A DNA stretch of 64,000 nucleotides from Bedellia somnulentella (GCA_963576735.1 OY755188.1:558001-622000); one strand, 5' to 3'; shown: positions 10,875 to 20,410, numbered from the stretch's first letter. Numbers and translations: made by a program. The notes: generated by a model not told the origin, from the sequence alone.

Positions 10875-11250
10875 TAACTCGAAAAAAAAAACTTTATTTG
10901 AAATAAACTTAACAAAGTAATAAAACACTTAGCTATTAAAAAACATAAAACTTTGTAGTAATAATAAATTATTATTAAGATATGTTAATAAAAAATAATA
11001 AACTTACTAGAATAAATCAATGAACTCATTGAAAGCTTATAATTAAACATTGCTTATTATACAATAAAACACATATTAAGGAATGTATCAGGATCTGACA
11101 TCAAGAAAGCACATATAACACAATCAAGGGGTAACATCAAACATGTAGACTATTAAGCTATTTAAGCTGGGGGTAGACAGAAACTTACATATTGCGAATT
11201 AATCATCACCAGTAATCGATTTTTTATTCAAGAGGTTTGCTTTGCAGCAT
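10875..11250 (-). other. candidate 3'-terminal exon of a host gene
   Basis: On the minus strand a good 3' splice site precedes 11250: a branch-point-like TTCTAATC at about 11272-11279, then TTTATTTATTTTGTTTCAG ending at 11251. After the AG there is a short possible coding tail in any of three frames; the longest reads CCKANLLNKKSITGDD then stop. About 350 nt of AT-rich, repeat-free sequence resembling a 3' UTR follows, with AATAAA at 10898-10893 and a T-rich stretch just beyond. No upstream exon was identified in the window and the protein family is unknown. Alternatively this could be an intron fluctuation with chance signals. It is the only host-gene evidence I found. Confidence 0.4.
10893..10898 (-). 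terminator. polyadenylation signal AATAAA
   Basis: Canonical hexamer on the minus strand, followed by TTTTTTTTTT about 2 nt downstream. It gives the likely 3' end of the candidate terminal exon. Confidence 0.4.
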
Positions 11251-11279
11251 CTGAAACAAAATAAATAAATTGATTAGAA

Positions 11280-11771
11280 TAAGAAAAAAATGTTTTAAAG
11301 TATTTTTCTTGATCGCTGGTTTCGGAAACAAAACGATAACTTCGAAATGAGAACTTTTCAGGAAATAATTTTCACTATCTACTAACAAATATATGGATGT
11401 TGTAACGTCTGAAATTAATGAATTAATAAATAAATAAATGAAATTAATGTGACCAAAAGAAGCTTATGTAAAACGCAAGTAAATAAAAATTCAATTTTAA
11501 CATACTTATAGTAATAAGTAAATAGTAAGAAACCGTTTTACTATTATGAAGAATTTCACACACAAGAATTGTTGTTGAATTTAATATGAATTACATTAGG
11601 TTTTTAACTTCCGTTATAACTATACTATATACGAAAATAAATGTAAGGAGCGCTATCTGTGAAATTTTCAACTCAATCGCCAGAACTTAGAGAATAGCAC
11701 CCTTGATTTCTTTGAAGCCTTACTTTTCAATATCTAAATGCAATGAAATAATTTTGATTTTTTTGTGACAA
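11280..11771. other. unassigned; possible intron of the minus-strand candidate gene
   Basis: AT-rich, no repeats recognised, upstream of the candidate acceptor site. Confidence 0.3.
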
Positions 11772-11841
11772 TTTCACGTGATGTTCAGAAGTATTAGTAC
11801 CTCTGCCAACCTCTTCGGGGTATACGCCGTGAATGTTTGAG
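11772..11841 (+). mobile_element. SINE-B 3' fragment
   Basis: TCACGTGATGTTCAGAAG, ATTAGTACCTCTGCCAACC, TCTTCGGGG and GCCGTGAATGTTT: the last ~70 nt of SINE-B with no clear tail. Confidence 0.85.
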
Positions 11842-12056
11842 TTTTGAGACAATTCGACTCATGACTTTTTTACGAGATGACATAGAATATTTTGGCAATA
11901 TCATTGGAGATTTATAACTAACAATTAACCTATCTTTAATATTCCTATATTTTTACTACTCGATTTCACAATTTACTTAGTCGATTAATTTTAAATTCTG
12001 AACATCTGTCTGCCTTTATTTAATATCTATAGACGTAGAAAGCTTAATAACAGCAA

Positions 12057-12097
12057 AGCCAAAAGGATGGCAAATATTTTTTGCCATCCTTTTGGCT
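12057..12097. repeat. perfect 18-bp hairpin
   Basis: Arms AGCCAAAAGGATGGCAAA (12057-12074) and TTTGCCATCCTTTTGGCT (12080-12097) are exact reverse complements around a 5-nt loop TATTT. No family assigned. Confidence 0.9.
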
Positions 12098-12099
12098 AT

Positions 12100-12617
12100 G
12101 TATAGTTACTATGATTATATTAGTTTATCTTAATATTTTTTATGAGAATAACAGATTGAAGAGTAAGGTAAGAAACATTTTTCGTTAAGCGAAAGCAAAA
12201 ATTCTAGAAGTGAGTGGAAATTAAGTTATAATTCCGTTACATCTCGTCGGGTTTTTGAGCGAAATGCTAACAGCTCGTTATAACGGATAAACGAGCAGAA
12301 GTAAGGGCGTTATTAGGATCTTGTTCCTTACTCTTGTGACTCTGTCATCAGCATATTTTGCATTTATTTAAAAATAATATAATATTACGTTATTTTTTGT
12401 TCATATTTTTTTAATTTTGGATGTTTCGTTTGTATAAAAATATCTCTTCATATAAAATTACATTCACTGACGACCGTAAGTATTCTATAGGAACGCCCAT
12501 GAGTTACCGGCTAGAAGAAGCTAATTAGTTTTTTCTCAGCTATTTTCATTTATCAAAATGAACACCACATTTTTAATGCCTGATCTAGATACTGTAGTAA
12601 AGTTTTTAAGCTGCTTG
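12100..12617. other. unassigned stretch
   Basis: No ORF, no recognisable repeat. Confidence 0.35.
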
Positions 12618-12864
12618 TACATACATACATATACTCACGGCTATAAATCCCTAGAAGGGGTAGCCAGAGCTAAGGAATTAAAAATACTTCAGCCACTTTT
12701 GGAAAATTGAGTGGGGAAAAGATGGTAAAGTAAAGGTTGTTGGTGATGGGTCTCCAACCGCATTGCCCAAAAATCCCTTAAAAGCCCCAATACCGTTAGT
12801 CGCCTCTTACGTACACCGACCGGAAGTAATGGAGTAGTGCTATTCTATGCCGACACTACACGGC
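12618..12864 (-). mobile_element. SINE-A (subfamily I)
   Basis: Full-length minus copy ending GACACTACACGGC. No clear TSD. Confidence 0.92.
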
Positions 12865-12867
12865 AAC

Positions 12868-12972
12868 AAATTTTATTCTCACTATACTTCTAAAAGTGGG
12901 TATGAAACTACCAACAATGTTGTTGTAGCTACCTCTCTTCTGGATTTTATAGCCGTGAATATATGTATGTAA
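12868..12972 (+). mobile_element. SINE-A 3' half, diverged
   Basis: TTATTCTCACTATACTTCT..AAAAGTGGG, then GTAGCTACC, TTATAGCCGTGAATATATG and a short tail. It lies head to head with the preceding minus copy. Confidence 0.65.
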
Positions 12973-13233
12973 GACATTTCTACAGTAAACTCTAAACAAT
13001 TATTAAAATAGACGCAAATAAACTAGCAGTTATAAGCTAGTTGATAACATTAGTGGAATGGTATTAAACCCCGTTTGTTTGTTTGTAGTGGCAATCATCT
13101 TTTACCACAGACTGGACAGAATTCCACCGCAAACTACTTCATATGTTGGGTGCTTGAACCTCGGACTATAGTTGAAAATGTAGAGTGAGAGCACGAAATG
13201 TTAATGTTCCGGTCAGTTTAGGTTTAGGTAATT

Positions 13234-13477
13234 GCTGTGTAGTGTCGGCTTAGAATAACACTACCCCATTTCTAACCGTGGGTGATCGTAAGAGGCGACT
13301 AAGGGTATAGGGGCTTTTTAAGTGATTTTGGGCGATGTGGTTGGAGACCCGTCACCAAAATCATTTATTATTACCATCTTTTCCCCATCAACTTCCAAAA
13401 GTGGCTGAGGAATTTCTCATTCCAAAGCTCTTGCTACCGCATTAAAGGATTTGTAGCCGTGGGTATATGTATGTATG
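13234..13477 (+). mobile_element. SINE-A (subfamily III)
   Basis: TSD GTTTAGGTAATT at 13222-13233 and 13477-13488. Subfamily III markers: AACACTACCCC, GGGTGATCG, AAGTGATTT and ATTAAAGGATTTG in the 3' loop. Confidence 0.93.
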
Positions 13478-13488
13478 TTTAGGTAATT

Positions 13489-13866
13489 TCATTATTTACT
13501 TTTTCTTTTTACTATTCTTTCAATTTTAATTTTTTAAACAGATAGTTGTAATTTTAAGCGCTTTTAATTTATATTAACTACTCGTGAGGACTTTGAATTG
13601 AAATTGCTGTTTTTTATTGTTGCTTTTGTTGTTAGTATTTAGCCTCAAGTCTTCCTAATAAAAAGGAAATATTAATAAAAAATATCTTTACTTTTCATAA
13701 AAGCTAGATAAGAAATTTAGTGTGTAATTTTATTTCGATAGCTACTCAAGTTATGATTGATAAATCAGTACTTGATTTTGAAAGCACATATTTGACTATT
13801 ACTTCAAATGATTTTGATGGTTTAATAGTTACTACATGAGACTGTATAAATTTACTTTTATAAATA
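13489..13866. other. unassigned stretch
   Basis: AT-rich; no coding or repeat signature. Confidence 0.35.
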
Positions 13867-13872
13867 AATATA

Positions 13873-14096
13873 CATACATACATACATAGAAGGGGTAGCC
13901 AGAGCCAAGGAATTATAAATTCCTCAGCCACTTTTGGAAGTTGAGTGGGGAAAAGGCAGTAAAATAAAGGTTTTTGTTGATGGGTCTCACACCGCATCGC
14001 CCAAAAATCCAATAAAAAGCCCCAATACCCTTAGTCGCCTCTTACGACACCCGTGGGTAGAAAGGGTTGCGACATTCTAAGCCGGCACTACACGGC
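13873..14096 (-). mobile_element. SINE-A (subfamily II), small 3' deletion
   Basis: The CATAC tail joins directly to AGAAGGGGTAGCC, so the outer 3' stem (GCCGTGAG..) is deleted. Short TSD AATATA on both sides. Confidence 0.9.
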
Positions 14097-14181
14097 AATA
14101 TAATTAGAGCATATCACTTATATTTTGATTGACACCGGCATTTAGCTATCAATAAAAAATATTAGTACATAAGGTAATATA

Positions 14182-14429
14182 GCTGTGTAGTGTCGGCTTA
14201 GAATAGCACTACCCCATTTCTTCCGGTGGGTGTACGTAAGAGGCGATTAACGGTATTGGGGGCTTTTAAGGGATTTTTGGGCGATGCAGTTGAGACTCAT
14301 CACTAACAACCTTTATTTTACCATCTTTTCCCCTCACAACTTTCCAAAAGTGGCTGAAGAATTTCTAATTCCTTAGCTCTGGCTGCCCCTTCTAGGGATT
14401 GATAGCCGTGAGTATATGTATGTATGTAT
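14182..14429 (+). mobile_element. SINE-A (subfamily I)
   Basis: Full-length. TSD GTAATATA at 14174-14181 and 14430-14437. Confidence 0.93.
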
Positions 14430-14622
14430 GTAATATAAAATCTCCATTTTCCTAGTTAGTCTGGCTCATACCTAAAGTTATTGGACAAGCTCTATTGACA
14501 TAAGGTCGCTTTATGAGAACGCAATATTGATTTGCAAACCATTGAGTTAGAGTATACAACTTGTTATTGACATTGTAAGCATAGCATGGTAAACGGATTG
14601 GATATAGTACTGGATATCTAAG

Positions 14623-14873
14623 CTGTGTAGTGTCGGCTTAGAATAGCACTACCCCATTTCTTCCGGTGGGTGTACGTAAGAGGCGACTAACGGTATTGCG
14701 GCTTTTAAGGGTTTTTTGGGCGATGCGGTTGGAGATCCATCACCAACAACCTTTATTTTACCATCTTTTCCCCACGCAACTTTCCAAAAGTGGCTGAGGA
14801 ATTTCTATAATTCCTTAGTTCTGGCTACCCCTTCTAGGGATTTATAGCCGTGAGTCTATGTATGTATGTATGT
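14623..14873 (+). mobile_element. SINE-A (subfamily I)
   Basis: Full-length. TSD ATATCTAAG at 14614-14622 and 14874-14882. Same orientation as the copy 440 bp upstream. Confidence 0.93.
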
Positions 14874-14974
14874 ATATCTAAGCATTATGACGGTTAGCCA
14901 CATGATTGAGATGAAAAAAAATATTATGTATTGCAAGACATAACCAAAAAGCAAATTTAAAAAAAATGGCATCA

Positions 14975-15110
14975 GTGATAGGTTAGTGAGTAGAATACCG
15001 CTTATCTTGCAGACGATTAGGATTCAAATCCGGGGCCTATAACATTTTATCTTTAACCCTAATCGTCGGCACGATAAGCAGTGTTCTACCCATTGTACTA
15101 TCACGGTTAC
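14975..15110. repeat. two SINE-B tRNA heads in inverted orientation
   Basis: 14975-15042 carries the SINE-B head on the plus strand (GTGATAGGTTAGTGAG .. GATTCAAATCC). 15057-15110 carries it on the minus strand. Neither has the SINE-B body, so they form a ~55-bp imperfect palindrome. Confidence 0.8.
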
Positions 15111-15174
15111 TACTAGTACATCTAAATTCGACAACTTAATTACAATTACTTCTAATGACAAAAAAAAATGTAAA

Positions 15175-15352
15175 GGGTATTGGGGCTATTTATTGGATTT
15201 TTGGGCGATGCGGTTGGAGACCCATCACCAAAAACCTTTATTCTTACCATCTTTTCCCCACTCAACTTCTGAAAGTGGCTGAGGAATTTATAATTCCTTA
15301 GCTCTGATTACCCCTTCTAGGGATTTATAGCCGTGAGTATATGTATGTATGT
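15175..15352 (+). mobile_element. SINE-A (subfamily II), 5'-truncated
   Basis: Starts inside the element at GGGTATTGGGGC and runs to the tail. A 23-24 bp TSD (TCTAATGAC, A-run, ATGTAAA) lies at 15151-15174 and 15353-15375, differing by one A. This proves insertion of an already truncated copy. Confidence 0.93.
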
Positions 15353-15393
15353 TCTAATGACAAAAAAAATGTAAATAAAGTTGTCGTAGCTTA

Positions 15394-15611
15394 TTAGTGT
15401 AATGATGTAAGGTTTGTCCAACGACAGTCGAACCATGAACGATATGCTCGTAAAACTTTCATCAGAGCTTTCGTTGCCAACAAAGTAAAAGTTTCTCTAC
15501 TAATTAGTGAACGTTGATAGAAAAAGTCGTAATTTTTGTAATAGCGAAATTGGTTGTATCGAATCTTAACCTTATATTGTTTCCACATATTTGTACATAA
15601 CATATAGCATA
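15394..15611. other. unassigned stretch
   Basis: A 69-codon minus-strand open frame (15394-15603) has no recognisable motif and no supporting context. Confidence 0.3.
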
Positions 15612-15812
15612 TACACTACCCCATTTCTTACCATGGGTGTACGTAAAATGTTTCTAAGGGTTGAGGATTTTTGGGCGATGCGGTTGGAGACCAACAACCT
15701 TTCTTTTAACATATTTTCCACACTAAACTTCTGAGAGTGGCTTAGGAATTTCTAAATCCTTAGCTCTGGCTACCCCTTCTAGGGAATCATCGCCGTAAGC
15801 ATATGTGTGTAA
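15612..15812 (+). mobile_element. SINE-A, internally deleted
   Basis: Lacks the first ~30 nt and the GGCGACTAACGG segment. Keeps GGGCGATGCGGTTGGAGACC and the 3' stem-loop, with a very short tail. Confidence 0.85.
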
Positions 15813-16306
15813 CATTTGTTATGAGGTGTTAGCCAAGTTAGACTTTAGGTAACGGAGTGGTAGATCCTACGGGAAAATATGCGTGTTAAAAACTGACATG
15901 ATTTTTTTTAATTAAGAACATTAGTAGAACAAAATCTTAACCTATGGTGAAATTAAATAAAACAGCTAAGATGAATTTTTTGGACATAGAGAATTAAATG
16001 AAAACTACCAAAAATATCATCTCTCTACCTTTAATTTTTACTTTCCTTAAACGTTATAAAATGGATTCATTTTTATTTCATATATAAAATTGTCACGTCT
16101 TTTCAATTATTTTCATAGGTGGCCCCAGAATCATTCCCCAAAAAGGGTTAGCCGCCGCAACAATATGGAATTATTGAACTTTTCAAAGTAAAGAAATAAA
16201 AGATCATTCTTATAGCCGCAAAGGATACAAACAGCCACGAGAAGCAATAGGATTGCGCTATTCGACCACAATACAGCAAGGGTAATTAAATGATACTCGT
16301 ATATCA
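15813..16306. other. unassigned stretch
   Basis: No recognisable repeat. A short GC-richer patch near 16125-16260 has no coding support. Confidence 0.3.
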
Positions 16307-16555
16307 GCCGTGTAGTGTCGGCTTAGAATATCACTACCCCGTTTTTTACCGATGGGTGTACGTAAGAGGCGACTAACGGTATTGGGGCTTTTAAGGGATT
16401 TTTGGGCGATGTGGTTGGAGACCCATCACCAACAACCTTTATTTTTACCATCTTTTCCCCACTCACATTTCCAAAAGTGGCTGAGGAAATTCTAATTCCT
16501 TAGCTCTGGCTACCCCTTCTAGGGATTTACAGCCGTGAGTATATGTATGTATGTA
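16307..16555 (+). mobile_element. SINE-A (subfamily I)
   Basis: Full-length, GCCGTGTAGTGTCGG to the TATG tail. Confidence 0.92.
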
Positions 16556-16883
16556 TATTTTTTTAAATATATTATTGGTTTTCATAAACTTCGTATAAAC
16601 GTGAACATGTAATCTCATTTATACATGGCATGATAAACTTTGCAATGTACACGAAATTTTGTACAAAAACTTGAGCACACCTTTTAAAACGCCAGAGAGG
16701 TATCAGAAACAGAATTGTTCCGACCAAGTTTAATTATAATTAGGAAAGTTTCCGAATCAAGTTGCGCGTTACGATGTTGTTCATTTGGACTACAAGATAG
16801 GATTTGGCGAAACGTATATATGGCGTTTGCGAGTAATAAGGTTAAACGATTTTATAATTAATCATAAATTAGATAATTCAAAC
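16556..16883. other. unassigned stretch
   Basis: No ORF or repeat recognised. Confidence 0.35.
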
Positions 16884-17042
16884 ATAAATACGGTTATAAA
16901 TCCGATGAAGGGGTAGCCAGGGCTAGAAACTCCTTAGTCACATTTGAAAGTCGATAGGAGACAAGATGGTAGAAATAAAGCATCGTTGGTGAAGGATTTC
17001 CAATTGCATCGCCCAAAAAATACTTAAAAAAGCCCCAGACCA
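16884..17042 (-). mobile_element. SINE-A (old subfamily IV), 3' part
   Basis: CGGTTATAAATCC, GGGGTAGCCAGGGCTAG, CGATAGGAGACAAGATGGTA, CATCGCCCAAAAAA. 5' end missing. The GATAGGAGACAAG motif marks subfamily IV. Confidence 0.8.
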
Positions 17043-17094
17043 CCACGACAATATCACATGTGTTCGAAATTATTAGTAACTTTACCACCCGTAT

Positions 17095-17344
17095 GCTGTG
17101 TAGTGTCGGCTTAGAATATCACTACCCCATTTCTTCGGGTGGGTGTACGTAAGAGGTGACTAACGGTATTGGGACTTTTAAGGGATTTTTGGGTGATGCG
17201 GTTGGAGACCCATCACCAACAACTTTTATTGAAACATCTTTTCCCCACTCAACTTTCCAAAAGTGGCTGAGGAATTTCTGATTCCTTAGCTCTGGCTACC
17301 GCTTCTAGGGATTTATAGCCGTGAGTATATGTATATATGTATGT
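17095..17344 (+). mobile_element. SINE-A (subfamily I) fused to a SINE-B 3' tail
   Basis: Full-length SINE-A whose TATG tail runs into CTATTACCCCTTCGATGATA, AACCGCGTGAATGTTTATG and (TTATG)n, a SINE-B-like 3' terminus (17345-17395). Confidence 0.88.
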
Positions 17345-17381
17345 CTATTACCCCTTCGATGATAAACCGCGTGAATGTTTA
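17252..17381 (+). repeat. 130-bp direct duplication, copy 1
   Basis: Identical by eye to 17519-17648. It spans the SINE-A 3' third and the attached SINE-B-like tail; period 267 bp. Confidence 0.9.
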
Positions 17382-17396
17382 TGTTATGTTATGTTG

Positions 17397-17471
17397 TTCT
17401 AAAACTTTCAGGATTAAAATTTTGAGTATAGAGATTTATTGGAATGTTAATGATTGACAGTGGAGGTATAT
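17397..17471 (+). repeat. inverted repeat arm, left
   Basis: About 75 nt matching the reverse complement of 18572-18647 with only a few differences (starts TTCTAAAACTTTC, ends GGAGGTATATA). Confidence 0.9.
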
Positions 17472-17518
17472 AAATGATTGGTATCGTTTAGTATGATTTC
17501 TTTGATACATACAACATC

Positions 17519-17648
17519 ACTTTCCAAAAGTGGCTGAGGAATTTCTGATTCCTTAGCTCTGGCTACCGCTTCTAGGGATTTATAGCCGTGAGTATATGTA
17601 TATATGTATGTCTATTACCCCTTCGATGATAAACCGCGTGAATGTTTA
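17519..17648 (+). repeat. 130-bp direct duplication, copy 2
   Basis: Exact second copy of 17252-17381, including the SINE-A 3' end (CTTTCCAAAAGTGG ... GTATATGTATATATG) and the SINE-B-like tail. Confidence 0.9.
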
Positions 17649-18571
17649 ACTTTGGGTTGAGTTAATAAACTAACATCAGATATTGAAACTTGTGTCGTGA
17701 ATACAAGAAACTTTGCTGAATAGTTTCGGCGGGATTCTGAAAGTTAGAAGTTTCGTAGTGACATCGTTGAATTGTTATTTGATTTGGATTGTGATTTACT
17801 TCATAAATAGCTACGAATAGAAAGGCCAGTATTTGTTTTGTGGTGTAGGTATAGGTTTTTTCATTGAAAGCAAAAATACTGCGTATTTATTCAAAAGCTA
17901 TTTATTCTCTTTTATTCTACTCGTAGCATCAAAAACAAAATAATGATGCTATTCTATTATTGCGGCCTCATATATTTACAACCTAAACTGGCTACCTCCA
18001 ATTAAACATACCTACCGTAAGTGTCTAATGAGTGTGTTTCTTTACATATACATAATACTAAACGGTACCAATTATTATACTTATACGCGGGTTAGCCGTT
18101 TCCATGGAACGCTACTCCTCCGGAACTGCTTGACAGATCTTAACCAAATTTCACAAGCTGATAGCCACAAAGTACCTACAGGTTTTAGTGAAAAAAAAAA
18201 CGAATTTTTTCTAACATCTAGAAGGAATTGCCAAAAACTTTTCCACAGACTTACCATAGAGAAACTCATACGCTCACTTCCGCCGCTTCTTCGGAACGCT
18301 ACTCCTCCTGAACACCCGACCCGACCGATCCAGATAAAATTTTTCAGACTAATCAAGACTATGATATATATTGTTTTAGTTGAAAAAGAAATTAAGAAGT
18401 ACGCACTCAGAATAAAAAAAAAAACAAAAAACAAAATTTTCATTACAGTCAATGGGAAAAATGACTCCAATGTAAACTAATAATAAAGTTTGCAATAAAG
18501 ATAGTTCAGTCGAGTCGAACATATCGCTCAGCTCTTTTTTTCAACTGCACACTTGCATTGAAGTCGTAGTT
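17649..18571. other. spacer between inverted repeat arms; doubtful ORF
   Basis: Holds a 150-codon plus-strand frame (18028-18480), open on the opposite strand too. It is rich in K/I/N with no recognisable domain and a late poly-A stretch. I do not support it as a gene. The segment may be an unclassified mobile element bounded by the inverted arms. Confidence 0.3.
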
Positions 18572-18647
18572 TATATACCTCCACGGTCAATCATTAACAT
18601 TCCAATAAATCTCTATACTCAGAGTTTTAATCCCGAAAGTTTTAGAA
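18572..18647 (-). repeat. inverted repeat arm, right
   Basis: Reverse complement of 17397-17471 (TATATACCTCC ... AAAGTTTTAGAA). Confidence 0.9.
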
Positions 18648-19355
18648 CAAACAATTCATAACTACTTTTTCATGATCATGGGATAATATACAAAAATCTT
18701 TAATGGCCCCAGATTTATTAATCTATTTGATAAACATGTGTGTAAGAGATGGCCTTATTATGCAAAACACGACTGTTCGAAAACACAAAACTTTTAAGAA
18801 TATTAATTCACAAACTAACGTATTCTAAAGCGACTTTCATATCGGTACAGTAAACATTTCGACAAAACATCTCAAAATTAATTAATATTTGGTTACCTCT
18901 TCCTGTACGTGTATAAAATACTCGAAATATTATCTGACCAAATTCAACCCAAGGATATATTAAATTAAATTACCACCAAAATGTTACAATCTGTGTAAAA
19001 TGAAACTCCCGGGAATGCGGGGTATTTTTGCCTGGTTTTGAGCTGGATTAATATTGAACATTCCCAATTGTTAAACCGAGTAGTTCACATTTTTCATAGC
19101 TATATTAAATAGTTGGTAAATATTTCAGAAATACGTTTATTATCCATAAAACGCAAATAGATTGAATACCTAAAGAATTTAGGTTATGTAAGCTGAATTT
19201 ATAATTGCTTTTAGTTTGTTACCGATATCTTGTTGGAAATGAATAATCATTTGGATGCTTTTGTAAGTAGAGGGAATAAAACTTCTAGAATTTGAATGTT
19301 TGATGTTGGGTTTTATTTACCAAGAACATTATACAGCCTTAGATTTAATAATAAT
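18648..19355. other. unassigned AT-rich stretch
   Basis: No ORF, no repeat family recognised. Confidence 0.35.
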
Positions 19356-19359
19356 AGAA

Positions 19360-19560
19360 AACTAGTGGGTAACCCTGGCGCGACTACGTCGCGTCCAATA
19401 AAATGATTTTATTTTGAATTTTTCCGACCAATCACAGCGCAGCTCTTTTAAATTTCTAGTGAATTTTTCTGATTGGCCGGTTTGAAAAAATTCCGACCAA
19501 TCACAGCGCATCTCTGATCGGCTAAAGTTTGTGCGCGCTTATGACACTCAAGCAAAGTCT
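19360..19560. repeat. short repeat cluster with CCAATCA motifs
   Basis: TTCCGACCAATCACAGCGCA occurs exactly at 19422-19441 and 19491-19510 (period 69). An inverted CTGATTGGCCGG lies between. Upstream GCGAC-TAC-GTCGC is a small palindrome. Family unknown. Confidence 0.6.
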
Positions 19561-19774
19561 ATGGGCCAAAATCGAAACTTTGAAATTCTGTAACAATTAA
19601 CTTAATCCAGTTACATCAGATGTCTGAATTTTGTGCACACCACGGCCGCGAACTGTACAAAACGATACCTGAACCAAATTTCTAGCTTAACTCATCACGT
19701 CACAGGCTTCCGGGCAAGAAAGAGGATTACCGAAGTAATATATAAAGATTAACTAGCGATTGTTAATAATGATG

Positions 19775-20410
19775 ATAAAGAGTAATAAGTGTGATGAAGA
19801 TATCGAGAGAAGAGTGAAAAAGGGTAATGCGGTAAATGGAGCACTGGATAGTCTAATGTCTAGTCAGTCGGTGTCTGAAAAGGCCCGAATGGCTGTGCAT
19901 GATGCTGTCCTCGTTCCTACGCTTATGTATGGCAGTGAATGTTGGGTGTGGCAGAAGAAGCATGAAAGTAGAGTGAATGCAGTAGAAATGAGATCCCTCA
20001 GAAAAGTGTGTAATGTAAGGTTATGTGATCGTGTGAGGAATGATGTGATTCGTGAAAGGTGTGGTGTAAAAGATGATATTGTAAGAAAGATAGAAAAAGG
20101 AATGTTGAGATGGTTTGGGCACATAGAGAGGATGGATGACAGTAAATTGGTGAAAGAGATATATAGAGCCAATGTGGAAGGTAATGTTAGTAGAGGACGA
20201 CCTCGGAGGACACATTTGGATCAAATAGAAAATGTGCTCAAAAAGGCAGGTGTCCGCAGTATGAAGAATAAAAGAGCATGTATGAAAAGATTGATGGATG
20301 TAAACGAAGCCAGAGAGGTTTGCCAGGATCGTACAAAGTGGCGATCGATAGTCTCTGCCTACCCCAATGGGAACTAACGGCGTGAGAATATGTATGTATG
20401 TATGTATGTA
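19775..20410 (+). pseudogene. LINE-R (RTE-like) 5'-truncated copy, C-terminal coding region and 3' end
   Basis: The open frame to 20377 (about 200 codons) is the C-terminal end of a LINE reverse transcriptase polyprotein. It contains LMYGSECWVWQKKHES (a post-RT thumb motif common in RTE/CR1-type LINEs), MLRWFGHIERMDDSKLVKEI, GRPRRTHLDQIENVLKKAG and DRTKWRSIVSAYPNGN then stop. The 3' end carries CTCTGCCTACCCCAATGGG ... ACGGCGTGAG and a (TATG)n tail. A 14-bp TSD, TGTTAATAATGATG, flanks it at 19761-19774 and 20411-20424; the first two bases could belong to the tail. The first codons of the frame (MLIMM) are flank, not element. The catalytic domain is absent, so the copy is dead on arrival, but the uninterrupted frame suggests it is young. 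Clade RTE is inferred from the C-terminus and simple-repeat tail. Confidence 0.85.

Noticed and set aside
12057..12097. microRNA precursor
   Set aside because: 41 nt in total with a 5-nt loop is too short and too perfect for a typical pre-miRNA.
12618..14873. CRISPR-like regular repeats
   Set aside because: Repeats are ~245 bp, on both strands, with TSDs and irregular spacing; retroposons in a eukaryotic genome.
18028..18480. 150-codon plus-strand ORF as a gene
   Set aside because: No domain, heavy K/I/N composition in its second half, also open on the other strand, and located inside an inverted-repeat block.
17397..18647. complete DNA transposon with TIRs
   Set aside because: No transposase fragment and no target duplication immediately outside the arms could be seen.
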